A stretch of DNA of 64,000 nucleotides from Kaistella pullorum (lineage in GTDB: Bacteria > Bacteroidota > Bacteroidia > Flavobacteriales > Weeksellaceae), in contig NZ_JACSPS010000001.1 of the NCBI RefSeq assembly GCF_014837035.1, forward strand, positions 242,374-306,373, given 5' to 3'. Both the position numbers and the translations under genes were made by a program. The first letter of the stretch is position 1. Each line of letters starts with the position of its first letter. The notes beneath the pieces were generated by a model. It ran no database searches, was not told the DNA's origin, and saw only the letters and a list, made by a program, of their open reading frames with translations. Below, in pieces: positions 54,732 to 63,684 of this stretch.

Positions 54732-55706
54732 TTAAGAATTTTCCAAAATATAAGAGAACATCAATGGCGCACAGATGGTCGCATCACTTTCAACGATAAA
54801 CTTCGGTGTGTTGATGTCGAGTTTGCCCCAAGTGATTTTTTCGTTTGGTACGGCACCGGAATAAGATCCGTAAGACGTGGTTGAATCTGAAATCTGGCAG
54901 AAATAGCTCCAGAACGGAATATCCGTCATTTCCATATCCTGGTACAGCATCGGAACCACGCAGATTGGGAAATCTCCGGCAATACCGCCACCGACCTGGA
55001 AGAAACCAACGCCTTTTCCACCCGAATTTTTCGGATACCAGTCAGCCAGATACATCATATATTCAATACCCGACTTCATCGTTGAAGCCTTAAGTTCTCC
55101 TTTGATGCAGTAGCTTGAGAAAATATTTCCCATCGTAGAATCTTCCCAGCCCGGCACCACGATCGGCAGGTTTTTCTCCGCCGCGGCCAACATCCAAGAG
55201 TTCTCTTTCGGGATTTCGTAGTATTGTTCCAGAACGCCTGAAAGTAGCATTTTGTACATATATTCGTGTGGGAAATATCTTTCGCCCTTGGCTTCCGCGT
55301 CTTTCCAGATTTCCACGATATGTTTCTGCAGTCTGCGGAACGCTTCCTCCTCCGGGATACACGTGTCTGTCACACGATTCAGGCCTCTTTCAAGCAAATT
55401 CCATTCATCCTGTGCGGTAAGGTCGCGGTAATGCGGCACTCTTTCGTAATGTGAATGCGCAACCAAATTCATTAAATCTTCTTCAAGGTTTGCTCCGGTA
55501 CATGAAATGATATCCACCTTATCCTGACGGATCATTTCGGCTAAGATCTTACCGATTTCCGCCGTAGACATAGCGCCGGCCAGCGTGATCATCATTTTAC
55601 CACCGTCTTTCAGGTGCGCCACATAACCCTTAGAAGCGTCTACCAAAGCCGCCGAGTTAAAATGCAGGTAATATTTTTCGATAAATTCTGTAATCGGTTT
55701 GTTCAT
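54732..55706 (-). CDS. Deoxyhypusine synthase-like protein
   Basis: This 324-residue protein matches the deoxyhypusine/homospermidine synthase fold: MMITLAGAMSTAEIGKILAEMIR, DIISCTGANLEEDLMNLVAH, a central PIVVPGWEDSTMGN, FFQVGGGIAGDFPICVVPML and SGAVPNEKITWGKL. Lys295 in the WGKL motif is at the catalytic lysine position of eukaryotic DHS. Bacteria lack eIF5A, so the substrate is probably a polyamine or another acceptor and not hypusine precursor. The ATG at 55706 follows a promoter. Upstream codons read into the divergent gene. Confidence 0.87.
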   Translation of the reverse strand: MNKPITEFIEKYYLHFNSAALVDASKGYVAHLKDGGKMMITLAGAMSTAEIGKILAEMIRQDKVDIISCTGANLEEDLMNLVAHSHYERVPHYRDLTAQDEWNLLERGLNRVTDTCIPEEEAFRRLQKHIVEIWKDAEAKGERYFPHEYMYKMLLSGVLEQYYEIPKENSWMLAAAEKNLPIVVPGWEDSTMGNIFSSYCIKGELKASTMKSGIEYMMYLADWYPKNSGGKGVGFFQVGGGIAGDFPICVVPMLYQDMEMTDIPFWSYFCQISDSTTSYGSYSGAVPNEKITWGKLDINTPKFIVESDATICAPLMFSYILENS

Positions 55707-55721
55707 AATTTTTGCTTTGTG

Positions 55722-55729
55722 CAAAGATA
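55722..55729 (-). promoter_or_regulatory. -7 promoter element of the deoxyhypusine synthase-like gene
   Basis: An exact TATCTTTG on the minus strand followed by CAC, 16 bases before the ATG. No clear -33 box. The divergent gene has TAATTTTG at 55746-55753. Confidence 0.45.
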
Positions 55730-55757
55730 AGGATTTATAAAATCTTAATTTTGAAGG

Positions 55758-56063
55758 ATGGATGAATTGTTCCGGAAGCAGGTTTTTGAGGTGATCCGGC
55801 TGATCCCGCCCGGACGCGTCACTTCTTATGGCGCGATCGCAAAAGCGGTCGGCTATCCAAATCATTCACGGCATGTGGGCAATGCACTCAGGAATTACGG
55901 TGATGACTTTCCCGCGCACCGCGTTTGCAATTCGTCGGGACGAATTACCGCCAGTTGTCTGCAAGCTTTTACAATTAAATTATACCGTGAAGGAATTGAA
56001 GTTGTGGACGGACGAATTGTTGATTTTAAAAACATCTTCTGGAATCCCCTCGAAGAATTATAA
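55758..56063 (+). CDS. Alkyltransferase-like protein (MGMT family without active Cys)
   Basis: This 101-residue protein is the MGMT C-terminal DNA-binding domain only: IRLIPPGRVTSYGAIAKAVGYPNHSRHVGNALRN (helix-turn-helix). At the acceptor site it reads FPAHRVCNSSG, so Ala53 replaces the Cys of PCHRV. Such ATL proteins flip O6-alkylguanine and pass it to nucleotide excision repair. A Cys at residue 57 just after the motif is not at the acceptor position. A -7-like TAATTTTG ends only four bases before the ATG, so the transcript may be leaderless or start elsewhere. Confidence 0.87.
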   Translation: MDELFRKQVFEVIRLIPPGRVTSYGAIAKAVGYPNHSRHVGNALRNYGDDFPAHRVCNSSGRITASCLQAFTIKLYREGIEVVDGRIVDFKNIFWNPLEEL

Positions 56064-56080
56064 TCTAAAACTGTCGTTAA

Positions 56081-56112
56081 AAAACCGGCGGAAAAATTCC
56101 ACCGGTTTTATT
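56081..56112. terminator. Bidirectional terminator between the ATL gene and htpG
   Basis: AAAACCGG (56081-56088) pairs with CCGGTTTT (56102-56109), flanked by A and T runs. Confidence 0.75.
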
Positions 56113-56142
56113 TGAAGCCTTTAGCGTGCGCAAAATAAAATT

Positions 56143-58032
56143 CTATTTCGCCAGTTCCTGATAACTTCTCTGGATAAAATCAGTCAACTCCTTCCCTTTC
56201 AAAAGGTTTTGCGAAAGCTTCGCCAAATCCAGCGCATGCTTAATTTGGGAAATTTTCTCTTCGGCGTTCTCCGTGGTAAGGATTTTTCCGGCCAGCTCAC
56301 TGTTGGTATTCACCACGAGGTTATACATCTCCGGGAAACCGCCCATCGCGAACATTCCGCCGCCGCCCGTGGCCTGCATATCCTTCATACGGCGCATAAA
56401 TTCGGGCTGAGTGATGATGAAAGGCGCATCGCTGCTGTCAAGATCTTCAAGCTGAACCGTGAATTTAGCATCTGAAATGCCTTCCTCAACGGTTTTCTTT
56501 AAAGTTTCTTTTTCCTCTTCATTCAGTTTTGAGATTACGGGCTCATCTTTTCTGATCAGATTATTGATGTGATCGGCATCCACTCTCGCAAACTGAATTT
56601 TTTCTTTCGAACCTTCAAGCTTTTGAATCAGATGCGGCACGATCGGTGAATCCAGAAGCAGTACTTCATACCCTTTGTCTTTCGCGGCCTGCACGTAGCT
56701 GTGCTGATCGTGCTCATCGCTGGCGTAAAGGATCACGAGGTTGCCGTCTTTGTCTGTTTGGTTGGCTTTAATTTTTTCCTCCAGCTCACTCCAAAGGAAA
56801 TACTTGCCGTCAACATTCGGATAAAGCGCAAACTTGTCGGATTTATCGTAGAATTTATCTTCGGAAATCATTCCGTATTCGATCACGATTTTGATGTCAT
56901 TCCACTTTTTCTCGAAATCTTCACGGTTTTCATTGATCAGCGAAGCCATCTTATCACCAACTTTTTTGGTGATGTAAGAAGAGATTTTCTTCACCGCGCC
57001 ATCTGCCTGCAGATAAGAACGCGAAACATTCAGCGGAATATCCGGAGAATCGATCACACCTCTTAGAAGCATAAGGAAATCCGGTACAATACCTTTCACC
57101 TCATCGGTCACAAATACCTGGTTTTGGTACAGCTGGATTTTATCCTTTTCGATGTTCAGATTATTACCCAATTTCGGGAAGAACAAAATTCCTGTCAGGT
57201 TGAACGGATAATCAACATTCAGATGAATATGGAAAAGCGGATCCTCGAACTGCATCGGATACAGTTCGCGGTAGAAATTTTTGTAATCTTCGTCTTTTAA
57301 TTCAGATGGCGCTTTCGTCCAGGCTGGTGTTGGGTTATTGATGATGTTATCAACTTCCTTGGTTTCAGGTTTTGCATCTTCCGCAGCATCTTCCGGCAAT
57401 GGCAAAGTTTCCGTTTTTGTTCCGAATTTAATCGGGACGGGCATGAATTTGTTGTATTTCAGCAACAGCTCACGGATTCTGCTTTCTTCCAGAAATTCCG
57501 TGGAATCCTCCGCGATGTGCAGAATGATTTCAGTTCCGCGTGTAGCTTTGTCGGTTTCTTCGATTGAATATTCCGGGCTGCCGTCACAGATCCAGCGTAC
57601 TGCCGGCTCGTCTTTGTAAGATTTGGTGATGATTTCCACCTTTTCAGCCACCATGAACGCAGAATAGAATCCAAGACCGAAATGGCCGATGATTCCTGCG
57701 TCTTTCGCGCTGTCTTTGTATTTCTCCAGAAATTCTTCAGCACCGGAAAATGCAACCTGATTGATGTATTTTTCCACTTCTTCACCGGTCATCCCGATTC
57801 CCTGATCGATAATGTGAAGCTTCTTGCCTTCTTTGTCGATCTTCACTTCGATCTGAGGCGTTCCGTAATCAACATTAGCTTCACCGATGTTTGTGAGGTG
57901 TTTCAGTTTCAAAGTAGCATCTGTAGCATTCGAAATCAGTTCCCGCAGGAAAATTTCGTGGTCGCTGTAGAGAAACTTTTTGATCAGTGGGAAGATATTC
58001 TCCACTGAAACATTGATATTTCCTTTAGTCAT
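56143..58032 (-). CDS. htpG: Molecular chaperone HtpG (Hsp90)
   Basis: This 629-residue Hsp90 has a GHKL ATPase domain: FLRELISNATDA, DQGIGMT and IGHFGLGFYSAFMVA. The middle domain includes PLNVSRSYLQ, and a C-terminal dimerisation domain is present without the eukaryotic MEEVD. It assists late folding and heat survival. It is a single-gene unit after the recA terminator. Confidence 0.97.
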   Translation of the reverse strand: MTKGNINVSVENIFPLIKKFLYSDHEIFLRELISNATDATLKLKHLTNIGEANVDYGTPQIEVKIDKEGKKLHIIDQGIGMTGEEVEKYINQVAFSGAEEFLEKYKDSAKDAGIIGHFGLGFYSAFMVAEKVEIITKSYKDEPAVRWICDGSPEYSIEETDKATRGTEIILHIAEDSTEFLEESRIRELLLKYNKFMPVPIKFGTKTETLPLPEDAAEDAKPETKEVDNIINNPTPAWTKAPSELKDEDYKNFYRELYPMQFEDPLFHIHLNVDYPFNLTGILFFPKLGNNLNIEKDKIQLYQNQVFVTDEVKGIVPDFLMLLRGVIDSPDIPLNVSRSYLQADGAVKKISSYITKKVGDKMASLINENREDFEKKWNDIKIVIEYGMISEDKFYDKSDKFALYPNVDGKYFLWSELEEKIKANQTDKDGNLVILYASDEHDQHSYVQAAKDKGYEVLLLDSPIVPHLIQKLEGSKEKIQFARVDADHINNLIRKDEPVISKLNEEEKETLKKTVEEGISDAKFTVQLEDLDSSDAPFIITQPEFMRRMKDMQATGGGGMFAMGGFPEMYNLVVNTNSELAGKILTTENAEEKISQIKHALDLAKLSQNLLKGKELTDFIQRSYQELAK

Positions 58033-58109
58033 AATGGTTTAAATTTTATGGCTGGTGTTTTTCAAATTGGGTACCAGCCGGATAAGTTGGACATTTTGGC
58101 ATTAAGCAC

Positions 58110-58136
58110 AAAAAAAGACAGCCTGAAACTGTCTTT
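58110..58136 (-). terminator. Intrinsic terminator after recA
   Basis: AAAGACAG (58114-58121) pairs with CTGTCTTT (58129-58136). The minus strand continues in T. Confidence 0.75.
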
Positions 58137-58157
58137 ATGTATTTAAAAAAAACCGGA

Positions 58158-59159
58158 TTACTTATTTTTAATAACTTCTCTGATCTTCAGTTCAAGCTCT
58201 TCCGCAAGTTCAGGATTGTCTTTCAGCATATCGCGCACGCCGTCACGACCCTGCCCAAGTTTCGTTTCTTCATAGCTGAACCATGAGCCGCTTTTTTTCA
58301 CCACACCGGTTTCCACAGCCATGTCGAGAATTTCGCCCACTTTTGAAACACCTTCACCGTACATAATGTCGAATTCGGCCATTTTGAACGGAGGTGCAAC
58401 TTTGTTCTTCACGATTTTCACCTTCACGCGGCTTCCCACAGCTTCATCGCCGGTTTTAATCGGCGCGCTGGCTTTACGGATGTCGATTCTTACCGAAGCA
58501 TAGAATTTAAGCGCGTTACCACCAGTGGTAGTTTCCGGATTCCCAAACATAACCCCGATTTTTTCACGAAGTTGGTTGATAAATATCACCGTACATTTTG
58601 TCTTTGAAATCGTTCCTGTCAGTTTTCTTAAAGCCTGCGACATCAGTCTGGCGTGAAGTCCCATTTTGGAATCACCCATTTCACCTTCGATCTCCGCTTT
58701 TGGCGTCAAAGCAGCAACCGAGTCGATTACCACGATGTCGATCGCGCCGGAACGGATCAGGTTATCCGCAATTTCGAGTGCCTGTTCACCATTATCGGGC
58801 TGCGAAATGATCAGGTCATCGAGGTTGATCCCAAGTTTCGCGGCGTAATGTCTGTCAAACGCGTGCTCAGCATCTATGAAAGCGGCAATACCGCCGGTCT
58901 TCTGCGCTTCCGCGATCGCGTGCAGCGTTAAAGTCGTCTTACCCGAAGATTCCGGTCCGTAAATCTCGATGACGCGGCCGCGCGGATAGCCGCCTACGCC
59001 CAAAGCAAAATCGAGACCCAGCGATCCTGAAGGAATCACCTCAATGGTATCATCCACAGAAGCGTCGCCAAGCGTCATCACGGTACCTTTACCGTAGGTT
59101 TTATCTAATTTATCAAGCACCAGCGCGAGTGCTTTTTTCTTATCGTCAGTACTGCTCAT
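58158..59159 (-). CDS. recA: Recombinase RecA
   Basis: This 333-residue protein has Walker A GPESSGKT at 68-75, VIDSVAAL (Walker B), the DNA-binding L2 region with [18 protein letters not shown] and a short acidic C-terminal tail. It forms the strand-exchange filament. The start at [11 protein letters not shown] was chosen, while seven codons upstream read MIKYYFK without similarity. No LexA-type palindrome was recognised upstream. tRNA-Gln diverges from it. Confidence 0.97.
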   Translation of the reverse strand: MSSTDDKKKALALVLDKLDKTYGKGTVMTLGDASVDDTIEVIPSGSLGLDFALGVGGYPRGRVIEIYGPESSGKTTLTLHAIAEAQKTGGIAAFIDAEHAFDRHYAAKLGINLDDLIISQPDNGEQALEIADNLIRSGAIDIVVIDSVAALTPKAEIEGEMGDSKMGLHARLMSQALRKLTGTISKTKCTVIFINQLREKIGVMFGNPETTTGGNALKFYASVRIDIRKASAPIKTGDEAVGSRVKVKIVKNKVAPPFKMAEFDIMYGEGVSKVGEILDMAVETGVVKKSGSWFSYEETKLGQGRDGVRDMLKDNPELAEELELKIREVIKNK

Positions 59160-59256
59160 TTTAAAATAATATTTTATCAAAAATACGAAATTTCAGACAG
59201 AAAGAGCCACAAAAAAACGCGGCAAAAAGATTAAATAAATTTTTTGTGGGAAAATT

Positions 59257-59288
59257 TTTGCATCGAATGAAAATATTTTTTAGATTTG
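59257..59288 (+). promoter_or_regulatory. Promoter of tRNA-Gln
   Basis: -33 TTTG (59257-59260), a 20-base spacer, -7 TAGATTTG (59281-59288), then CACC. The mature tRNA begins 18 bases after the -7 box. Both boxes are exact. Confidence 0.72.
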
Positions 59289-59306
59289 CACCACCAAAAT
59301 GAAAAC

Positions 59307-59377
59307 AGACCCATGGTGTAACGGTAGCACTCTGGTTTTTGGTACCATCAGTTGGGGTTCGAATCCCTGTGGGTCTA
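59307..59377 (+). tRNA. tRNA-Gln (TTG)
   Basis: 71-nt cloverleaf: acceptor AGACCCA/TGGGTCT, anticodon loop TTTTGGT with anticodon TTG, T loop GGTTCGAATCC, discriminator A. The outermost anticodon-stem pair is C-U. CCA is not encoded. Confidence 0.93.
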
Positions 59378-59390
59378 CAAAATTTTGATT

Positions 59391-59421
59391 AAACGCTTCG
59401 ATTTATCGGAGCGTTTTTTTT
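59391..59421 (+). terminator. Intrinsic terminator after tRNA-Gln
   Basis: AAACGCTTCGAT (59391-59402) pairs with ATCGGAGCGTTT (59405-59416), with one G-U pair, and the T-run continues to 59421. The inner A/T pairs must open to form a loop. Confidence 0.75.
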
Positions 59422-59521
59422 AGGTCTTTGCCTAAAGTTTTGGATATCTAGCAGTCAAAAGATTAAAGTCGGTTTGACAATAATCAAAACAAAAAGGCGC
59501 AAATTTTGGTGTAGGCTTCGC

Positions 59522-60724
59522 ATGCAGGCAAAGCCAATATTTTACAATTCACCGCACTTCAGGAATTTTTGGGAATCGGGTAACGGCAAAGAATTACTCG
59601 AGTGGGCTGAACTGACGCCCGATATCCGCAAGTTTGACCGATTTTCGCACCTCTACTATCTTGTGGATGAACCTGGAGACGCCGCCGTAAAGGAAACTTA
59701 CCTCTCCATGCCGTATCCGGAGGCTTCGCGTATCATTGAAACAGCCACAAAACAGAAGATCGATAAGGATTCAGATTTGCCTCCCGGCGTGAAAAATCTG
59801 TTTCTCCAAATGCAGGAAATCCCCGAATGGTTTAATCAGGAACTTGCGAACACAGGCGCGCGCTTCTGTATGCGCAGCGGCGTGAATTCGCTCATTATCC
59901 TGCGCGATTTCTCTTTGATGGGTGGATATGATTATGCCTACCTCAACAAACCGCTTATCTTCACCGGCATCCTGAAAAAAGGCGCCGTGAAAAGATTAAA
60001 AGACACTCTCGAGTTCTGGATCCACGTAACGCGTGAAAACGGACTCCAGTTAAATTCCGAAGCCTACCAACTCACGGCGCGGACCAGGCTGATGCACTCG
60101 TACGCACGCCTTCAGATCAATAAAAAACGGGACAGCTGGGACGTTGAAAAATGGGGCGAACCGATTAATTTCTGGGATATGATCGCTACCTACACCGGCT
60201 TCAGTCTGGTGCTGATGCAGGGTCTGCGCAAACTGGGTATCGTGATCTCGCCTGAGGAGGAAAAGGGTGTATTTCATTTGTGGAAATACATCGGTTATCT
60301 GCTGGGTATTCCGCCCGAATACCTTCCCGAAAACCGTCAGGAAGCCGTAGAACAGCTCTATCTGTGGAGCACGGTGCAGGATAAAGGCGATGAAGATTCT
60401 GTGCAGCTTGCGCAGGCTTTGCTCGATGAAAACCTGGTGAATACCATCAACCGCTTCATGTTCCAGCGGCGGTTATTGCTCAAACTTCACCAAAGTATGA
60501 ACTGGCATCTGCTTGACCCCGAAATCAATGAGCGGCTTCAGATTCCAAAGGTTCGCACAGCTGCCATATTTCCGCAGCTGATCATTAAAGCAAACAAAAC
60601 CGTGCAGCGTTTCTATGACCTGAACGATCCTGCGAAATACCAAAAACTTGTCGAAAAAGGCCACCGCGACCAGATGAAAGTGCTTTCAGATTACATTAAG
60701 CATACGCCGGCAAGACATCATTAA
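59522..60724 (+). CDS. MpaB-family (DUF2236) oxygenase-like protein
   Basis: This 400-residue protein resembles the DUF2236/MpaB family of haem oxygenase-like proteins (latex-clearing protein relatives): FARCMRSG-type block GARFCMRSGVNSLIILRDFSLMGGY, then LKDTLEFWIHVTRENG, TARTRLMHSYARLQI and PINFWDMIATYTGFSLVLMQGLRKLGI. The conserved Arg/His pattern (RLMHSYAR) fits haem binding. The reaction is unknown. The ATG at 59522 was chosen over a TTG 16 codons earlier because the family start is near QAKPIFYNSP. Confidence 0.78.
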   Translation: MQAKPIFYNSPHFRNFWESGNGKELLEWAELTPDIRKFDRFSHLYYLVDEPGDAAVKETYLSMPYPEASRIIETATKQKIDKDSDLPPGVKNLFLQMQEIPEWFNQELANTGARFCMRSGVNSLIILRDFSLMGGYDYAYLNKPLIFTGILKKGAVKRLKDTLEFWIHVTRENGLQLNSEAYQLTARTRLMHSYARLQINKKRDSWDVEKWGEPINFWDMIATYTGFSLVLMQGLRKLGIVISPEEEKGVFHLWKYIGYLLGIPPEYLPENRQEAVEQLYLWSTVQDKGDEDSVQLAQALLDENLVNTINRFMFQRRLLLKLHQSMNWHLLDPEINERLQIPKVRTAAIFPQLIIKANKTVQRFYDLNDPAKYQKLVEKGHRDQMKVLSDYIKHTPARHH

Positions 60725-60745
60725 ATCAGGAAACGATTATAAAAC

Positions 60746-61387
60746 TCAGTCAAAAAGCGTCGGCCGGTAATCCAGATCCACGGCCTGCAAATCACACTCG
60801 TGATTGGGATAGGCGAATTCTTCAATTTCGGCACCGCGCAGCCAGTCATTTTCCGTGGCTTTGTAAAGCACCACGGGCATCCGGTGTTTGATGTTGTGAA
60901 TTTCGGCCATCAGTTCATTTGCCTGCGTTGTCACTACCGAAAATGTGGTCAATTCTTCCTCCGTTTGGGGATTTGTCCAGTGGCTGTAGATGCCAGCGAG
61001 CGAAAAAACCTCCTGGTTTTTCAGGGTCAAATAATGCTTGTGCTTTTCGCGGCCTTTGGTATCGAGCCATTTCCATTCATAAAAACCTTTGACGATGACG
61101 AGGCAGCGGCTCTCATAGCTTTTGCGGAACGCAGGTTTATCTTTGATGGTTTCAATCTTTGCATTCAAAGTTTGCCGCCGGATCTCTTCATCTTTAGCCC
61201 AAACAGGAATAAGACCCCAATTGGCAGCACTCAGCTCCTGCGGTGTTTCGTCCAGAATTACCGGCAGTTTTTCATGGGTAAAACCGCTCATGAAGGCCGT
61301 CGGTGTATAATCTGCACCCTCCGTACCGATATTGTAGATGCGCCTGATATCTTTTTTAGTAAGTGAAGAATCAACATAATAACACAT
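60746..61387 (-). CDS. SOS response-associated peptidase (HMCES/YedK family)
   Basis: This 213-residue protein starts MCYYVDSS, so Cys2 becomes the N-terminal nucleophile after Met removal and forms a thiazolidine crosslink with abasic sites in single-stranded DNA. Other family marks are AANWGLIPVWAKD, LNAKIETIKDKPAFR, RCLVIVKGFYEWKW (with the active-site Glu) and HRMPVVL with the catalytic His. The 42 upstream in-frame codons were rejected because Cys2 must be exposed. Confidence 0.92.
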   Translation of the reverse strand: MCYYVDSSLTKKDIRRIYNIGTEGADYTPTAFMSGFTHEKLPVILDETPQELSAANWGLIPVWAKDEEIRRQTLNAKIETIKDKPAFRKSYESRCLVIVKGFYEWKWLDTKGREKHKHYLTLKNQEVFSLAGIYSHWTNPQTEEELTTFSVVTTQANELMAEIHNIKHRMPVVLYKATENDWLRGAEIEEFAYPNHECDLQAVDLDYRPTLFD

Positions 61388-61430
61388 AAAAACAGTTTTT
61401 AGCGACTTTGAAAAATTTAACTTTAAAAAT

Positions 61431-61458
61431 AAAAAAACCCAGACGAAACATCTGAGTT
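61431..61458 (-). terminator. Intrinsic terminator after the SDR gene
   Basis: AACTCAGA (61458-61451, minus) pairs with TCTGGGTT (61443-61436), with a G-U pair, followed by seven T. Confidence 0.75.
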
Positions 61459-61467
61459 TAAATTGAT

Positions 61468-62346
61468 TTATTGCGATTTCTTCGCCTTGATCATCGCCTC
61501 CAGCATATCCCACATTTCCTGCGGAATCTCTTCTAGCATATTAAATTCACCCGCACCCTGAAGCCATTCACCACCATCGATTGTCACTACTTCGCCGTTC
61601 ATGTAGGCAGAATAATCGGAGACAAGATAGGCCGCCAGGTTCGCAAGCTCCTGATGTTCGCCTACCCTGCGCAGGGGAACTTTCTTCCTCATATCGAATT
61701 TTTCCTGCAAATCGCCGGGCAAAAGTCGGTCCCAGGCACCTTTTGTCGGGAAAGGTCCCGGTGCGATGGCGTTGAAACGGATATTGTACTTAGCCCACTC
61801 CACCGCCAGACTTCTGGTCATCGCCAGTACGCCGGCTTTTGCACACGCAGACGGAACGACGTAAGCAGAGCCCGTCCACGAGTAAGTAGTGACGATGTTC
61901 AGCACAGTTCCCGGAATTTTATTGTCTATCCAGTATTTACCGACGGAGAGCGTACAATTCTTAGTGCCCTTCAGCACAATATCCAGAATGGAATCAAAGG
62001 CCGAATGCGTGAGTCTTTCCGTAGGCGAGATGAAATTGCCGGCAGCATTGTTGAGCAGGATATCAATCCGGCCAAATTCTTTTACCGCCGCTTCTTTCAT
62101 GGCTTCCACCTCATCCCAGTTCCTTACGTCGCACTGTACACAAAGTACTTTTCCGCCCGTCTGGTCTTCGAGTTCTTTAGCTGTGGCCTGAAGTTTTTCA
62201 AGATTTCTGGAGGTAATCACCACTTTCGCACCGAGTTCCAGGAAGTATTTGGTCATGGCTTTTCCGAGACCACTGCCGCCACCGGTTACAATGGCTACTT
62301 TATCTTTCAGGGCGCCTTCGCGGAGCATGGGTTCTGTGTATTTCAT
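61468..62346 (-). CDS. SDR oxidoreductase, 2,4-dienoyl-CoA reductase (DECR1) type
   Basis: This 292-residue Rossmann-fold enzyme has the cofactor loop TGGGSGLGKAM (21-31), NNAAGNF and the catalytic region TYSWTGSAYVVPSACAKAGV with Lys in the AKAG position. AEWAKYNIRFNAIAPGPFPTKGAWDRL and the C-terminal GGEWLQGAGEFNML also match mitochondrial DECR1 closely. It would reduce 2,4-dienoyl-CoA with NADPH when unsaturated fatty acids are degraded. The general SDR call is certain and the DECR1 branch likely. Confidence 0.88.
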   Translation of the reverse strand: MKYTEPMLREGALKDKVAIVTGGGSGLGKAMTKYFLELGAKVVITSRNLEKLQATAKELEDQTGGKVLCVQCDVRNWDEVEAMKEAAVKEFGRIDILLNNAAGNFISPTERLTHSAFDSILDIVLKGTKNCTLSVGKYWIDNKIPGTVLNIVTTYSWTGSAYVVPSACAKAGVLAMTRSLAVEWAKYNIRFNAIAPGPFPTKGAWDRLLPGDLQEKFDMRKKVPLRRVGEHQELANLAAYLVSDYSAYMNGEVVTIDGGEWLQGAGEFNMLEEIPQEMWDMLEAMIKAKKSQ

Positions 62347-62350
62347 AGGG

Positions 62351-62391
62351 TAAGGTTGAGGTTGAGGTTAAGGTTGAGTTTGAGTTTGAGG
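62351..62391 (+). repeat. Hexamer-type tandem repeat upstream of the SDR gene
   Basis: Six or seven units of GGTTGA, GGTTAA or GTTTGA in a row, only a few bases before the SDR start codon (minus strand). The remaining gap to 62719 contains dispersed repeat pieces and no gene. Confidence 0.75.
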
Positions 62392-62488
62392 CTTAAAGTT
62401 AATGAAAATTTAAAGCGGTGCTTTTAAGATTGCTATTTGCTAAATAGTTTTGGGGAGTTGGTGGTGCATGCATTCCGGAAGAATCTTC

Positions 62489-62514
62489 GCAGAGATGCTT
62501 TCAGCATGACAAAA
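62489..62514 (+). repeat. Dispersed repeat copy
   Basis: GCAGAGATGCTTTCAGCA followed by TGACAAAA, the same family as the copies around the GIY-YIG gene at 5671-6216. Confidence 0.8.
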
Positions 62515-62605
62515 ATGCGCCTGTAATTTCAAAGGAAACCAGTGGAGCAATCCCAGCTAGCTTCGAGAGCCTCAGCCACCGGATACTTAACCCAACAAAA
62601 CTTCC

Positions 62606-62650
62606 AACGCCGTCATTGCGAGCGGAACGCAGTGGAGCGAAGCAATCCCA
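62606..62650 (+). repeat. Dispersed GTCATTGCGAGCGGAACG-type repeat
   Basis: The stretch runs from CGCCGTCATTGCGAGCGG to GAGCGAAGCAATCCC. This word set is widespread between genes in Bacteroidota, from memory. A shorter relative, GACTGCTTCGTCGCTCC, is at about 7401-7417. Confidence 0.6.
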
Positions 62651-62719
62651 CATTTCCAAACTCACCTTTATACTTCAGCAAGGCTTACTGCTTACAGCTT
62701 ACAGCTTACTGCCTCCCGC

Positions 62720-63455
62720 TTATTCCGAAGTATCCGGCGCATTTTCCGGCGGCAGGGTGCGGTGCAGCAGCAAGGTATTATACTGATCGGTGAGTGCGTT
62801 GAGCTGATTGATCACCGTGGTGTAGGGCGATGGCGGCGTTTCCACCAGCGTGTGCAGCGCATCGATGCGGTCGCGCAGGGCGTAGTAAGCGACATTCACT
62901 TCCTCCCTTTTCGATTTGAGGGTCTCCGGATTGGCGGCGCCGTATTCCTGGGTTCGGGTGAGGTATTCGTCATTGAACTGGGTGTTGGCATCCTGCAGTT
63001 CGTCGAGCCAGGGCTGCAGGCTGAAAGCCGTCACCGCCGCGGCCAGTTCGGGTTTGGTGGCGAAATCGTTCAGCATATTGTTCAGCGTGGCGGTTTCCGA
63101 CTGATAATTCTGGCGCGCGATTCCGTTGCCGTACATGGGCCATATTGGCCAGCAGTTTTTCGGTGTGCTGCTTTTTATCGGCTTCGTAATGGTAGGTGTA
63201 GCCCTGCAGGAAGGCCGAGATACCGTTGATGGCATTATCCCGGCGCTCATCCAGCTGCAGGATGACGCGCGTGCGGTCGTTGGCCAGGGCTTTTTTGAAG
63301 AGGTCTTCCAGCTCGTCGGTTTTGGTGGTGAAGGCTGTGAGTTTGGCGGCGATCTGCAGGGAGGCCGGATCGTTGAGGTTGATGATGCCTGCAAAATCTT
63401 TCATGTACTGCAGGTACTCTGCATTGCGGAGTTTAGGAAAATCAATAGCATTCAT
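62720..63455 (-). pseudogene. DUF6261 family gene with one frameshift
   Basis: The minus strand begins MNAIDFPKLRNAEYLQYMKDF and reads to EKLLANM near 63141. The similarity then continues in another frame as MYGNGIARQNYQSETATLNN, on to LLLHRTLPPENAPDTSE and a stop at 62720. Joined, it makes about 245 residues of an all-helical protein of the DUF6261 type, function unknown. One indel around 63130-63150 explains the break. A sequencing error cannot be excluded from a single sequence. A 42-bp repeat array lies directly upstream of its start. Confidence 0.72.
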
Positions 63456-63516
63456 GACATTTGTGTTTTTAGTTAAATGAATTATTGAATGAAAAAACTG
63501 TTTTCCTGAAGATTTT

Positions 63517-63684
63517 TTCCCGAAAGTTCAAAGCACGCGTGCGACAACCTTTCGGATGTTCCCGAAAGTCCCAAGCAGAGGTGCAACAACCTTTCGGGTG
63601 TTCCCGAAAACCTCAAACACACGTGTAACAACTTTTCGGGAAGTCCCGAAAACTCCAAGCACGCGTGCAACAGGTTTTCGGGAA
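63517..63684. repeat. Tandem array of four 42-bp units
   Basis: Units start at 63517, 63559, 63601 and 63643. Each begins with (T/G)TCCCGAAA and closes with a (C/T)TTTCGG(G/A) block, so each unit is itself a palindrome-like hairpin around GCACGCGTGC. The minus strand is open (63482-63670) and encodes a 14-residue repeat of the SGTPERLLHLCLGL kind. Confidence 0.88.

Noticed and set aside
63482-63670. Open frame of 62 residues with 14-residue repeats on the minus strand
   Set aside because: It is the translation of the 42-bp array, and no start signal or family was recognised.
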